A stretch of 64,000 nt of DNA from Asterias rubens (Eukaryota; Echinodermata; Asteroidea; Forcipulatida; Asteriidae). The stretch is taken from NCBI RefSeq assembly GCF_902459465.1, contig NC_047065.1:1856309-1920308 (forward strand), in the 5' to 3' direction. Shown here in pieces: positions 24,431 through 39,400 of this stretch. The notes below the pieces were generated by a model. That model did no database searches and was not told where the DNA came from. It saw only the letters and a list, made by a program, of their open reading frames with translations. The position numbers and the translations under genes are program-made. Every line of letters begins with the position of its first letter. Within the stretch, counting starts at the first letter, position 1.

Positions 24431-27400
24431 ATGATCTCTGACAATAAAAAAGGTAAGACTAAAGATAAAGCTAGCTAGCCCGAGGGCCCGATCAATGGAG
24501 GAAGGGTTAATCTTTTAAGCACTAAAAGTAGTTAAGCATAAAACTATTGAGCCTTAAGTAGAATGCCAGAACAAGGATGCCATAAACAGAACATGCATAT
24601 ATACATTTTTTGACTGTTTGTGTTTCCCTGCTTGTTATGAAATTATAATTTGTGATTTTTGGCAGCAAATTATCTAAACTAGTTGAGTGTTGTCTGCTGC
24701 TTTAAGGTTTTTATTTATTTTTTCATAAAATCAGCACTAGTGTCTAGTAGTGCGAAACCTCTAGTGCTACCCTGGCAACGGCTAGCACTATGATTGAAAT
24801 TTGGCTTCAACTGCGTCAACTGGTGCAACTCAACTACACATATTTTATTTAATTAGTATTAAAAAGTTTATACATAAATAAAAAGTTCCTTTTATTTTTA
24901 TAATACAAATTAAGTAAGCTAAACAAATAGAAATAGGTTCATGTTTAATAAGGAAACAAAAAGGTAGCTTTGCCATTTGCCAAACTAGCTACCTTTTTGT
25001 TTCCTTAACATGAACCTATTTTTTAAAATCATTCTCTAAACATGTCTTTGCACACTCCTAGAACTACGGGGTTCTTTCCGCTATCATCTCCTTGTTCGGT
25101 TTGATCCACTATCGTCTTCACAAACGTGGAGACGATAGCTGAACGAACCTCTTAGTTCTACTAGGTAGGAGTATCTTTGCTCTATGCATTCGTAACAATG
25201 TCATATTAATTATTACCATTAGCACTTGGAATGATGTATCTGTTGATCTTTTGAGTAAAACTACATACAACTATTGGGAGGACTGAGGCCGGGGTATGAT
25301 TACTGCAACCAAGACTCTGGAGAAAGTAACACGTTTTGTCTACACGTTTATAAACATTAGTTTTGGGTGCCATAGGCATAGAGTATTTTTATTTAATTCC
25401 CAAGGTTTTTTTAAATTTAAATTGTTTAAGGTTGCCTTATTTGCTAAGGATTCAAGGTAATTACAAATACAACAAACTGTTTAAAACTTTTTTTTAGAGC
25501 TCCATGAAGCGGACAAACTTTTCAAAAAGCTTATCGCTCCCGGCTTAAGAAGCTTCCGTCTGGATTCTCATGTACACCAGCATTATGGCCCTCTCAAGAT
25601 TGACCCAGTGCTCTTACCGTTTCGGTCAAGCACAGGCCATGGGACGTTACAAGCCTCTAAGACTCCCCATAGTACCTCTAGAAGTGGGAGGACACCTCTT
25701 GCAACAGAGATAATGTTCGATGAGTCGTTTCCGAAGATCGGTGGCCAAGCGTCCAGCAGTGCGGTTGAATTTGGAGATGGTTTTGTAAGTGTTAAAACTG
25801 TTAATTAGTATCCACATAACGAATCTAAACTAGACAAATTTATGTCTAATTGAAGGTTGTTCATAAGAATTTGTGAGAATTGTAAAAAAAAAAAAAACAC
25901 TTTATCTTCCCTGCCTGCTTCCTTTTTGGGGTTGCATGGATTGTATTTTTGTTTTTACATATTCAAATTATTGAGATTTTAATACCCATAACTGTCAACT
26001 GATACATCAAAATAAAAAATACTTGCAAATCGGTGCTTGGCTTGTGCCAGCTTCACAGTTAAAAACAGATCTTTTAATTGCACATGTTACAATTTTTCTT
26101 GTGAATATGACCTACCTGTGTAGAGCAAGGATTTTAAAACACAAACAACGAACAAACTACTAATTAAAGGGAAGGTACACTATTGGTAATTGTCAAAGAC
26201 CAGTCGTCTCACTTGGTGTACCTCAACAAATGCGTAAAATAACCAACCTGGGAAAATTTGAGCTCAATTGGTCATCGGAGTTGGGAGAAAATGATGAAAG
26301 AAAAAACACCCTTGTTGGACGAATTTGTGTGCTTTCAGATAGGAATACATTAGTGAGAAATTACCTCTATTTCAAAATCTATGCTACTTCAGAGGGAGCC
26401 GTTTCTCACAACAATTAAAATATATACTATCAACAGCTCTCCAATGCTCGTTACCAAGTCAGTTTTAAAGTTAATATTTTATTTGAGTAATTACCAAACA
26501 TGTACCTTCCCTTTAAAGGCAGTGGACACTATCGGTAATTACTCAAAATAATTATTGGCATAAAACCTTACTTGGTAACGAGTAATGGGGAGAAGTTGAT
26601 GGTATAAAACATTGTGAGAAACAGCTCCCTCTGAGGTGCCATAGTTTTCGAGAAAGAAGTAATTTTCCACGAATTTGATTTCGAGACCTCGAGTTTAGAA
26701 CTCGAGGTCTCGAAATCAAGCATCTGAAAGCACACAATCTTGTGACAAGGGTGTTTTTTCTTTGATAGTTATCTCGCAACTCCGACGACCGATCAAGCTC
26801 AAAATTTCACAGGTTTGTTGTTTTATGCATATGTTGAGATACACCAAGTGAGAAGACTGCTCTTTGACAATTACCAATAGTGTACACTGTCTTTAACTAC
26901 TGTTAACATGTTTAATGTCTTCTTTAACATGTTTCTTTCCTTAGTGTTGAACAGTTAAAACCAATGCTTGTTTGGAATTTTAAAAAGAATTTGCAGATAT
27001 CTTTTTTCAGGAACCCAGATGCTAAACATGTTTGGGGGGTTTTCTTGGCCTTGTAGTGGTTTCTTTTGTCTCGTTAAAAAATAAAGTTAAAAGTTTGATA
27101 GTCTGACCTTCTGAAGCACTTTATCAGTTTGCTCAAAACAGCTTTTGAGTGTGACTTAAATAGGTTTGTTCTAATACCAAACACCTCTTTCCTGGGAGTG
27201 GTAGGTTGGTTAGCAACAATCAAGTGCTTGTCAACTTTGATTGCTGCTTGGTTGTTTAAACGCTTGATAAAAAAATGAAGCATTGTCAACTGTGAACTTA
27301 TTTGGTGTTCAGAAATACATTATCGTAGTTTGAGAAAAGAGTAGCTTAGCTGGAGTAATGGAGTCATCTGGAACTCTCTACCCCTTAATCTTTACATGAG

Positions 27401-30400
27401 CTTGTCGTTGTAATATTTAAATCGCTTTTAAAAACTTATCTTATGTCACAGGTTTTCAAGGACTCATTTAAGTTGTTTTTGGTTTACTGCACCTTGAACA
27501 CCCAGCAGGGTGGATGTGCACATTACAAGTCTCCATTGTTATTGTTTATTGAGTTTCCCAAATCAGTTTCAACTGGATTAAACAGTGATGCAGTTCTCTT
27601 TAGTACAAAGTTCTAAGACTCATCAAAGGTTATGGTAATAGTTTTGTTTACTCTTCTCTTCTCTTCTCTTCTCAAAATACCCAATTATCCAAATAGTAAC
27701 ACTAGACCGACCAGTGATACTTAATACCTTGACAAATATTCCAAAATAGAAACCCTTCAAAGGTTTAAACTGAAAAGAGAATGTTTTCTTTTCCACGAGA
27801 CTCAACAGAGAAGACAAAAACCTGAAAACCTTGGCAGCTTTGGACCCTCGGCACTAAATATTGACTTTTTACCCTGCCTCTTCACTGTAAAACAGCTCAT
27901 TTACATGTGAATCGGCGTAATGTGTGTTGGAGTCTGTTGAAAACATGAAAGGACTTCATGTGACAGAAGTGTTTGTCTTTCTGTAGGGAAGTGACCAGTA
28001 CAACAAAGCAGCACGCCAATTGCTGTCTCTTATTGATTTTGTAGATTCACTGCATGTTGCTATGTTTGAGTCTGCTTGCTAAGCTTGTAAATCAAAAGAA
28101 CACAGGAGTGAGATGTTGCTTTGGGTTTTGTGAAAGGATCAAGTGCCTGATGTAAATTTAATTTCTTTCAGCATTGTTGGCGCAAACAGGATTTGGGGGC
28201 GTGTGTTTTTCACCATTGGAGTTTGTACTGGATGATAGAAACACTGTACCATTTGTGTGACTGTGGCAGCACTTTAACTGGGGTATTCTGGTTGAAGGCC
28301 AGTGAAAACCCTCCAAGAACCAGTCAGAATTCACTCCAGGTGGTCCGGCTGAACACTTCAGTGTTGAAAAGCTTCACCGTTTCATTGAAATACTGACTTG
28401 TGAAAAAGCTGACGGACTAGTGAAATGACAAGCTAACTGTTCCTTACATGTACTGGCTAGTCACTGAAATAGGTTGGGGCAAATTGGAATGTTGAAAACC
28501 ATCTCCTTTGGAATTTTGAGAACTGACACTGAGGATACTTATCAAACATCTTAGGACTTCTGCATATCCAAAGGAAATATCAAAATGTTGACATTGGAGG
28601 AATGGTTTCTTTGAGATGTATCAATCATTGCATCAATTGCAGACAGAAAAGGACGCAGTGAAATAAGTTTGTGAGGAACTTCTGGATTCAATTTTGGAGT
28701 CTTAAACTTGGGTCAGGAAGAAAGATTGAATTCTTGAACTACCACAGTATTTAAAAGGTCACAAAGGATCACGTAACTGACTTTGTTTTATTGTTAGCTG
28801 GATGGTAAGTAACAATGAAGTTTTAGAAGCTACATCATTGTGTCTTCATAAAGTATAGGATTTCTCCTCGGTTCAAGTTGGAACTGATCATATTTAATGC
28901 AGGAGTGATTACGCTGTACACGTATATGTGTGGTTTGGAAATGCAGGATTTACCATGGTGGAATTACTTACAAATTGAGTGTGTACAGTAGAGACCTTCA
29001 TCGATAACAGCGTTAACCTCAAAAAGTGAAACTCACTAAGTGACTGTATATAATTGGATACATTAGTTTCCCACAATGTGCAATATATGCATATGTAATT
29101 TGGCAGCTGATTTTCTACATTTCGGTTTCTCATCCGCACCGCCAAAAATTTTAACTACATCACAAAGGCTAGCAGTGCCGAGAAGTCCCCCAGGAACATT
29201 CATGTTTTAGAAACTGCAGTTGCATTAATGGATCATGTCATTACCGTCAGGAACAACATCACCCAAACTGCCATCAGTACATCCACCGAGGGCACAGTCT
29301 GCTGCCCGATCCCATGCAGCGCCCTCGCTGGTCAGCGTTGATGCACCTTCAGGATATAGCCAGCAAACGCGGTCGACCTTCGTTCGGAAGCTTGGTTTTC
29401 TGATGGCAGAGCAATTGACGTCTAGACACCAACTTTATGAAAAGGTTGGATTAATCTATACAGGGTTTTCATTTCAGAAATTATCTACAGAGTGACATCC
29501 TGTTAAGGATTGGGTTTCTGAAGTTGAAACAATTTTCAAAGTGTGTCTGTTTCTAATAATGTTTTTATAACATCAAAAGCTCTCCAGTCCTCCACTGGCT
29601 CCTTACCAAGTAAGTTTTCATTTCATGGTCATACTTTTTTGTATACCAACGACCCTCATAGAAGTATGTGGATATAGAGAAAGAGGTAATTTTTCACCCC
29701 CAAATTTGAATCTGAGAAAGACTTCATCAAGCCTGAAACCTGTCTGAGGCATCTAAAAGCATACAATTCTATGCAAAAGGTTTTTTTTCTTTCTTTCTTT
29801 CTTTCACTACATTTTAAAACTTTGATTCTGATCAATTGAGCCCAAATCTTCACAGGTCTTTTATTGAAGAAGTTGACAATTACCAAAAGTATACCCTGCC
29901 TCTTAAATACTAAAACATTTCTTTCACTGAGTTGGTAGTTTGATTTTAAGGTAATGCTTTGTAGTTTGAATAATGTTTTCAAATCCTTTTTTTTTTAACA
30001 GTATGCTGCATCAGGTTTGAGAGGCCAACAGCACAGAATGGATACATCTCTGTCATCAGCAAGGTACGATCCATGACTGGTATCCTGCTTATTTTCGCTT
30101 AGCAGCTGTTCATAATTGGGCCCTGGTGTTAGGAAGCTAAAAATGCTATGTTTACTTCATTTTCCTTACATTTCATGACGAACTTAATAATCCCTTTAAA
30201 TCTCATTCCGTTTTTACATTTATTTGCTCCTTGTTCCCCACCCAGCAAAATAAGCATGCTGCCAATCCCTTCGCTGTAATCATGCAAACTGTGATCAAAC
30301 TAACCAATGCTATCCATTTATTTTGCATATTGCTGTCATTATTTTGTTGCATTTTCCCTCGTAATTTATTTTTTCATTTTGTTTTCTTCATCTTTCCCTC

Positions 30401-33400
30401 CTGCCTTACTCCCAAAGCTGCACTGCAAGCGTGCCATGGACGTTCTAGTAAGTGCATGCATCATAAAGTTTCAATTTATTTTTTCAAATTTTGGAGTTAG
30501 TTGTTGGATCTTTTGACAACTTTGAAGGGTTTTCAATTCATGAAGTCAAATTTGAGTACTCTGAAGTGATTTCTTTTCAAACGTTACTTCAGATCTTAGG
30601 CACTTGTTTTTGAAGTCTTAGATTTTGTTCCAAATTAGAAAATATAATTTATGCAAACTGCTTACCAACCATAAGGACTTTCTCAAAGGCTTCAAGATTT
30701 CAAGGTCGAAACATCAGGGCCTAATATCATAGAGCTGCTAAGCACAAAAAATCTGCTTAGCATGAAATTTCTGCCTCAATAAAAACAGCTAGTATAACCA
30801 ACCATATTTCCACATGATTTTCAGTGTGAGCAAACAACAGCTGAATGCCAGTAACAAGCAATATGCAACAAATGGAAATTTGGTTGGTAGTCTTGTTTTT
30901 ATCCAGGAAGAAATTTCATGCTAAGCAAAATTTTTGTGCTTAGCAGCTCTATGAAATTGGGCCCAGGCCATTATCTTCTTTTGTATTACTTTATCAAAGC
31001 TGTATTAACTTCAAACCAGTTTTAAAATGTTTGCCTAAACTAGTCTTCAAACTGAAGTTAAATTGTTGGCTTAACAAGTTTTTTAAAAAAAGTCGCTTTG
31101 CTTTATTAACGAGCATGTCAAATGACATTCATTCCTCGATTATTATTTTCATTAGATCAATTATGAAGGTTGATTTAAATTTACTTAGGCATGATATTTA
31201 TCCTAATTTCATATTTTGTTTTTTTGCCCTTGGGAAAATTATGCAGCATGGAAAGTCTATTAAAGCCTACACCATGTAGCTGATAAAATACTCCTTTTTT
31301 TCTAAGGATCAAATATCATGCCTGTTTGTTGTTAGAATTTTGTATTTTCTTTGCTTTACTTAATAACTCATGTTCATTGTTTTAAATATTTCATCTTTCC
31401 CCCCTCATCCGATAGTTCTACAACTAAGATGAAGCAGCTGCCTCTTCCCCAGGTACAAAGTTCTGAGGTCCTTGGGTCTACAACCTCCAACCCAAGAGGA
31501 AAGAAGAATGTTAGTGTCTGTTCTGACCGATATCTTGGGACGTCCAGGGTGGGGCAGCAACAGCTACACAGAAGGTAAATTGGCTAGAACATTTTGTATA
31601 TTTTGAATACTTGGGTGTAATGCAAAGGGTGGTGCTTCATAGTGGCTTCACCCTGTCCATCATTCTAATGAAGAATTGTTTTGAAAACCCGTACAATCTG
31701 TGACAGATCAAAGTTTAAAGTATGGTTTAGTATGCAATAAGTGCAAAATAAAAATATCCGATTACAAAAAAAGAGCTATAATACTATTTTGAAGAATCAT
31801 TTCTGTAAAGAATCCATTTTTTTTTCTTGTAATATAAATGACAATTTTTTATTATTAACGTTTACTTTTTCAAACCTCGGCTACAATTTTATTCAAATAA
31901 GTTAGTTATTGGTTTTGTAGTTTATGTGATGTGATGTTTTTTTGTCATTTTTGATGTAGTTTATAACAAATCCGACCCAATTCATGGTTGCTAATAAAAT
32001 GATCCTTAGCCTAAAACTGGGTCTTCTCAGAGCCATACACAAAAGAGATTTCTGACATGGTGTTTGTGTCGCCGCAAACCTTAAAGGCAGTGGACACTAT
32101 TGGTAATTGTCGAAGACCGGTCGTCTCACTTGGTGTATCTCAACATATGCATAAAAAAAAAAAACCTGTGAAAATTTGAGCTCAATCAGTCGTCGAAGTT
32201 GAGAGATATGAATGAAATAAAAAACACCCTTGTCACGAAGTTGTGTGCCTTCAGATGCTTGATTTTGAGACCTCAAATTCTAAATCTGAGGTCTCAAAAT
32301 CAAATTCGTGGAAAATTACATCTTTCTCGATAACTACGTTACTTCAGAAGGAGCCATTTCTCACAATCTTTTATACAATCAACAGCTCCCATTACTCGTT
32401 ACCAAGTAAGGTTTGATGTTAACAATTTTTTTGAGTAATTACCAATAATGTCCACTGCCTTTAGTTACTTTGCAAAACTTGAATCCTTGTAATGTGTTTG
32501 TAAACAGAAGCAGGTCAGCTGCAGATGTCCTCCATCCAATGTCTAGCAACGCGTCTTCAAATGATCAAGTGCGGAGGTTTGAGGAAGAAAGGATAGCTCT
32601 GCTTCAAACCAAATCACTTCGGAAATCAACAGAGGTAAAGTCAATGGTTCTCAACATGGTTAGTAGGGACATGAATTTTGCTAAAAAGTACACAGGGCAG
32701 GTTAAAAGATGTCAAATATTGCTTGGTCTGGAATTAAACATTAGTAGTTTACCGCATACCGATATGTGTTAACCAAGGTGAACTTTATCGCTGTAGCTTG
32801 CAAGTTTGAGGAAACCTTTAAACAAAGGTGCTTGCTATGTGAAAAAGAAACTCTTGGGTTAACCCCTACTCTTTCATGGTTCCCTTTAGTGGTTTCTAAG
32901 TTTTCTTATTGTTATTTTTGTTGCCAGGTAATGGCACACCGTAAAGACAGGAAGTATCACATGTGTGGTTCCGGCCTCCCTTTATTCAATCGTTACTTGG
33001 TTGATAGTGAAGAGATGGATCGACTCAGACAACTCACCAAAGCCAGGTCAACCAAGAGAGGAAGGTAAGGTCATAGGTTAAAGGTTAATTCAACTGTCAA
33101 AACCATCAGTTATGTTTAGCAGTTATTAGCTTACGAGCATGTGATGTATGTTCTTTCTTTATTGTTGTTTAGAAGTTTATTTTGACTAGATTGCAAAAAA
33201 TAGATAGTGGCCCGACGTTTCGACCCTATAGACTCTTTCTGAAAGGCTAAAATTAGGCTAGATTACCTCAAAACTATAGTCTTTGTAGAAGGCCAGTTTA
33301 CTCACACAAAACTTAGTCACTTTAAGCTCAATATGAAAATGTTTTGTATAACTTATCCTCGTCCTTTGTTTATTGAGTCTCTAAACCTTGACATCATCTT

Positions 33401-36400
33401 TACTAACTATGAATTGGGCTTCAGTTCAGATGTTTTCTTGATCTCATATTTATCTCAATCTCAACTCATTTCAAAATGACTCTTGAACAAATTTCATTTC
33501 CAAATAATGAGTAGGATTTCAAACTTTGCATGCTGGTAATTCAATCTATTAAGGTTTGCCGTAATAACATGTAATAGTCTCTCCCAAAAGCTGTGGTGAT
33601 TCGGAGAAGAACCGGTTGATTAACGACTCAAGGTTTCGATCAGTGTGGTCTTTATACCCGGTTGCTTCTACCAGAAGATGATCAGAGCATACTGATCGGA
33701 ATGTTGGGTTGTTAAGCTACCGATTCTTTTCAACCACCCACAACTAAATATTCCGTGATGTTACCACAAACCAACCAAAGTATCTATTCTTTGCAGCACA
33801 CTTACCCAAACACATTTCTTTAAATCCTGCATTATTAATATTGTAAAGATTATTGCATGTCATTTGCATGTTTTACCATATCATTTATTTGCATGCAACT
33901 TGATTGGTCCAACCTCACTTCATGAATATGCATAGTTCACCAGTGAGCTACTATGGTGGATTTGGAGGAAGGATCAACAGTGGTCATTATACCCGGCAGG
34001 TAAATTAAAGGACAAAATAAGCATTTTCTTTTAAGAGTTATTTACTTTTTGAAAAACAACTTCATTAAATTGTTCAATGGTGTGAGCATGATGTTAACCT
34101 ACCCTGCCATTTTTAATAAAGTTTATTATTCTCAAGATCAAATCAAACTGATAAACATTTATGTATCATGCTAAAAGTGAAAAAGTAGGTCAGTGAAAAG
34201 TGTTTTGAGTTGCAATACCATTTTTCAAACCATTAATGAATCTGCCATTTGTTTTGAGATGATTTTAAGGTATTCCTCAATGCACTAAAGTAAAATCCCC
34301 TCTAAAGAAAGCTTTGTGATAATTTAAGCTGTCTTAACTTTTTTTCTTTTTGAAGCAGAAGAAAATATCGTCGCCAACACAAGAGCAGAATGATGATAGC
34401 CAAGGTAACTACACATCTCAGATCACCACAGAAACAAATGAAAATGAAGGTGATGTTGCTATAGCAATACCAATATCAACAAATGATATTGATAGGTTGG
34501 AAGGGATGGTAGCTCAGTTAGAAGACAATAACTCTGAGCATAAGGATCAAAATAACACAGAAGACAAAGGCTCGGAAACATGCAACGACGACAGACCAGA
34601 TGTCCTGCCGTCAATAGAGGGCGCTGTTCCATCACTTGATGATGATGTCATACCTAGCTCAGAAATAGAGCCAGTGCAGAACCAGAACGACGACGCTCAA
34701 CATGTGGAGGAAAACATTACAGTCGAAGAAGAAAAACCGGGACTTGATAAAGAAGATGAGGAAGTGAAAACAGATGAAGAACCTGTTGGTATGTTTAGTG
34801 ATTCTGTGGCATGCTCCTCTGCTTGATGTTTGAATCTGGAAGCTTTTAAGACGATACATTCTCTGCACATCTTTCCTCTACTCCGACGTGATGAACAGTT
34901 TGGAGTGCATCTTGACTCAAGCTTTCTTTCGTCTCTACACCTCTGCATGCATTATGAAAGATTTTCTTAAGCACATTTTCGTCTGGATTTCTGCATGATG
35001 ACTTTCTTTACTGCACGTTTATTATTGTATCGCTAACTTCGCTAAAGCAGATGAGGATGTGAGAACAGATAAAGATCCAGCTGGTATGTTCGCATGCTCG
35101 TCTGCTTGATGCTTGAATATGGAAGCTTCTAAGACGCACCTAACTCTGCCCGCACATCTTTCCTCTACTCTAATGTGATTAACAGTTTGGAGTGCACCTT
35201 GACACAAGCTTTCCTTCGTCTACACCTCTGCATGCTTTAAAACCATTTCTCCTGATGAGCACATTTCTTTCTGGATTTTTGCATGATGACTTTTTTTCCT
35301 GCACGTATATTATTGCAGTGCTTACTTCTTTAAAACAAAACTGAATTTGATTGTTCTGAATGAGAAATAATTTCATTGCAGTTTTGTAAACTTACTGTTT
35401 GAATTGAACATTTTGGTACAATCTGGAACGATTCTGAACACTAAAATAAGCCATTTGTCTTTTTTTGACCAGGTCAAGAAAATGAAGAAGAAACTGGAGA
35501 GACAAGGGAAGTTGAAAAGTAAGTCCAACTTCTAAAATTCCTCAAAGCATCGTGAGACTAAAATAGAAACAAAACTGTAGGCTTTTAGAACTCGGATGAC
35601 TTGAGTAACTTGTCCCCCACAGAATGTAAAATGAAGGTGCCTTGGGGTGGATCTCACAAAGAGTTATAAGACAAGTCTTATCTCGAGTTAGGATGATACA
35701 CTCACATATCTCCTAGGATGTTAGGACTAGTCCTAACTCTTTGTGAAATCGACCCCTATATGATTTTCAAACAATTTTCTTTGCTAGTTAACGCTGATGT
35801 GTCAAGCAATTTTTTTACCTGAAGATGAGACTTGTACTTTTGTTTTGACGTTGGATGTTCAGAACAACGTTTAATTGTTGTTTTTTGTTTTGTTTCTACA
35901 GCATGATGCCAAATGTCAAGATTTCGCGGATTCTGAAAAAGAAGCCTTTAAATGGAAAAGAGTGAGTTAAAGGGATAGATATATTTCAGAAAGTATGGAT
36001 TTGAAATGTTGATTCAAAAAAAAAATCCTGCTAGATGAAAAAGCACAGGGCACCACAGCAATTACTGTGGGTGCTGGTGGTTTATTCGAGGCCTACACTT
36101 GAGACTTGCACATTTTATTTAAAGGCACTGAACACTATGTAATTGTCGAGGACCAGTCTTGTCACTTGGTGTATCTCAACATAAGCACAAAATAACAAAC
36201 CTGTGAAAATTTGACCTCAATTGATCATTGAACTTGCGAGATAATTATGAAAGAAAAAGATTGCTGGTTCTCTCATTTAGAAGACTTCCATTGATTTCTA
36301 ACACCGATCATATTTATTTTCTTCATCTAGTGCCTTCTTGACAGAATTTAACCCAGCGGCGGGAGATACCGATATCGAGGATATGTTTGGTAACTTTAAG

Positions 36401-39400
36401 GACGACAGCTCAAGCGCAAATCCCCCGCCAGCTGCAGACTCGGCTCTGAACCCCGAGGACAACGACACAACCCACATGACGGCCGAAGAAGCTCTGACAA
36501 AAATGCTCATCAGTGATGATCAGATCGCAGCAATGGAAGACGACCTCAAGAAGATCAACCTTCTTAAAGGAGGGATGGAGAAGGTCGGACATCTTGAGGA
36601 GTCTAGGCAGGACCTGGAGGAGTTGAAGACCGATAGCGTCAGCGAGACGGCGGATTATGGAGAGGACGTGTTCGGGAAAGTCAGGAGCGATGAAGAATTG
36701 AAGGAGATTGAGAGAAGGAGAGAGAAGAAACAGGAAGAGAGGAGAGCTAAGTCAGCCAAGAAGGCGGAGGAAACTATTGTATCATCCGCTAAGGTGTCTC
36801 AAGCAAAGTCTAAGGTATGGATTTGGAAAGAGTCAAATCAATTTTTGTGTTTTATAACAAAACTCTCCTCCACAATTTGTTTTATTGATTTGTTGTTTTG
36901 GGGGTTCTGTCTTTTCTTGAAATTCCTTGTCACAGGGTAGGTTTTCTTAAGTTTTGAAAATGGCTCAAAAGTTTTGCAAAGGGAAAAATGTGTCAGGCCT
37001 GATACTTCACAGAGACAATAAAGGCGATTGCCTCTGTGTCCCCTGGTCAATGCCTTGGTGCCCTTGAAATGCTCCAGTAGAAATTTACAATTTCCTCATA
37101 GGGTGCCCTTTACCAAGGAGAAAATGCCATGGTGCCCTTGCCCTTTCAAAAACGAGGCATACAGGCGTGACGGGTACCTGGGATAATAAAAGAAACATTT
37201 ATTTTTACACAGGAGTATCACTTGAAGGTATTCTTACTGATCACTCTTGAGTGAAAATTTCTTTTTATTTGTTGATACTGTTGCCAATTAAAGATGCTAT
37301 GTCAGATTTTTGGCCCCAAACATTAGAAAATAGTTTTTTTTTAGTAAATGGTATTTCAAAGAGTATCACCCGCTCTAGCGAAAAAAGTTAAACTTTTACT
37401 TTTAAAATTTAAAACTTTTCTTATAAAACACATAAGAATTGGTCACGTGATATATTGTCGTGATCCCGACAATTTTGAGCACTTTATTTCACTGCTACTA
37501 ATAATTGGCGGACTTTTTCGACCCCCATCAAAATACCTATTGAATTTTAAATCAAAATTTTTGGGTCAAATCGGCCAAAAATCTGACATAGCATCTTTAA
37601 TGAACCTTAAACCTAGAGGCACTTGTTTGTAGCCCACTTTCACCCCAACCCAGCCCCTATGCTTCCAAGACCTCCTTGGGCATAAATGGTCACCTTTCAA
37701 ACATGGCACTTTTTTTCAGATGGCCGAAATCTACAACTTCATCAGCAGTGGACAGCAGGAAGTGTTTGAGAAGAAGTTTGAGGATTTTGACACCGATGGA
37801 AACGGTGTGATCTCGCTGCAGGAACTCTTCAGTAGGATGTATAGAGGCAAAGACAAAGAGACTGCACGGACCTTCATGCAGGTATTCACTGATTCATGCA
37901 ATCCTAGATAGATGGAAATTTCCTTGCTACAATCCAGGCCATATTCGAAGGGCCCCCGCCACATAAAGCCCTTTTTTTTTCTTCTTCTTTTTTTCTTCTT
38001 TTCTGCCCTTCTCTACAAACAATGAACGTCATTGTGTGTGTACATTCTTAATTTTGTATAGACTTCTTTTTATGCTGTATTTTTTTTTTTTTTTATTGTC
38101 TCAAAAATTTCTGGCAAAAATTATTATAATCCTGGCCCTATCTCAGTGGGCCCCTACCCCCCAGCCCCCATTCAATGTTGGTTCGCCTTGCACGGTCTTC
38201 GCTCCAATTGGGGTTAAGAACGTTGAGCGGGGAGCAGGGGAATGTGGGAGGGTATGTTTAGTGTCACTGGGCCCAAATATGTGGTCGTTATTGTAGGAGG
38301 GTTGGTCAGTTATATAAATTTGTAGAAAGATGTTTGTGTTATTTTTCCTTTTTTGTCTCTCAATAAACCGCTGCTTTTTATATTCCCAGTACTTTTTTAG
38401 TCTTGTTAAAAAAAATAAACCACAGGGTGGGATTCCCATGCCACGACCTATGCCATTCTAGAGCAGATACCTTTACCACTGACCACCGAGCTTACCCAGT
38501 TGCTAGAGGCAGTTTGAATCCTGTATCTTAGGAGCATTTCCTGCAAACTTCTGCTTAGATACATTTCTGCTAATCTGATTTAGAAATACTCAATGAATCT
38601 CACTTCACATTATTTGAGAAAATATAATTAGCAAACTGTTGCGAACTGCCTTCCATCTAAAAGGACCTATGGTATAAATGCAAAAAATAGTGAATTGTCT
38701 GACGTTTTGACCCTTTCTCGAAGGCTAAATATCTTTAATATTTGAACACCAACCACCCTAGGTATTTGACCTGAACAAGGACAAGACGATAGAGCAGCGT
38801 GAGTTTGTGATCGTAGCTGCTCTGAACGACAAGCTGACAGGCAGAGTGACTGATTCACTAGACGCTCCACTAGAGCTAGATCTGGAGATGTTGGCTCAAC
38901 ACATCACTGCATACAAGGTAGGACATCGTACCAAGTTTTTGATTTATTTTTTTGAGGCATGGTGGACACTATGGCCCTTTTCGTAACGATGGCTTCGGCT
39001 TTTGAATCGGCTCAGGCTAGCCTGGCCCCGCCAGTTGTTTTGACAATTGCGCGTGCTTTGCATATACACGCTCTGGGCTTCAGATGTGAGAACGGAGCTC
39101 AAACCAAATCCAAAGCCGTGGTTTAAAAAAGGGCCTATATTAATAAGAGTGCACGGTTTGGATTGGGTGCATAAAGACAAATTTACCAAAACCAACTAGT
39201 GCAACAGTGATGTGTCCAACATACCTCAAAATGGCTTATAGGAACGACATACAGGCATGCAAATTTAGAGCTGATCAATGGGAGACTTTTGAATGCTAGG
39301 GGGCAGCAAACTTACCGGGTAAATTCAATTTTTTACAGTTCTGAGCAAGCTCACAATTTTCAAGAATAACGGATTACCTGGTAAGTCTGCTGCCACCTAG

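Noticed and set aside
28172-28396. Possible exon(s) after a good tttcag acceptor, reading TGFGGVCFSPLEF or, in another frame, a 67-codon ORF
   Set aside because: Neither frame gives the phase change needed between the exons at 25784 and 29251, and the donors are weak. Kept only as a candidate for the missing exon.
30421-30450. Possible 30-nt microexon with a good gtaagt donor
   Set aside because: It would fit the phase, but the acceptor is weak, the encoded peptide is unremarkable and the neighbouring exons already join in phase without it.
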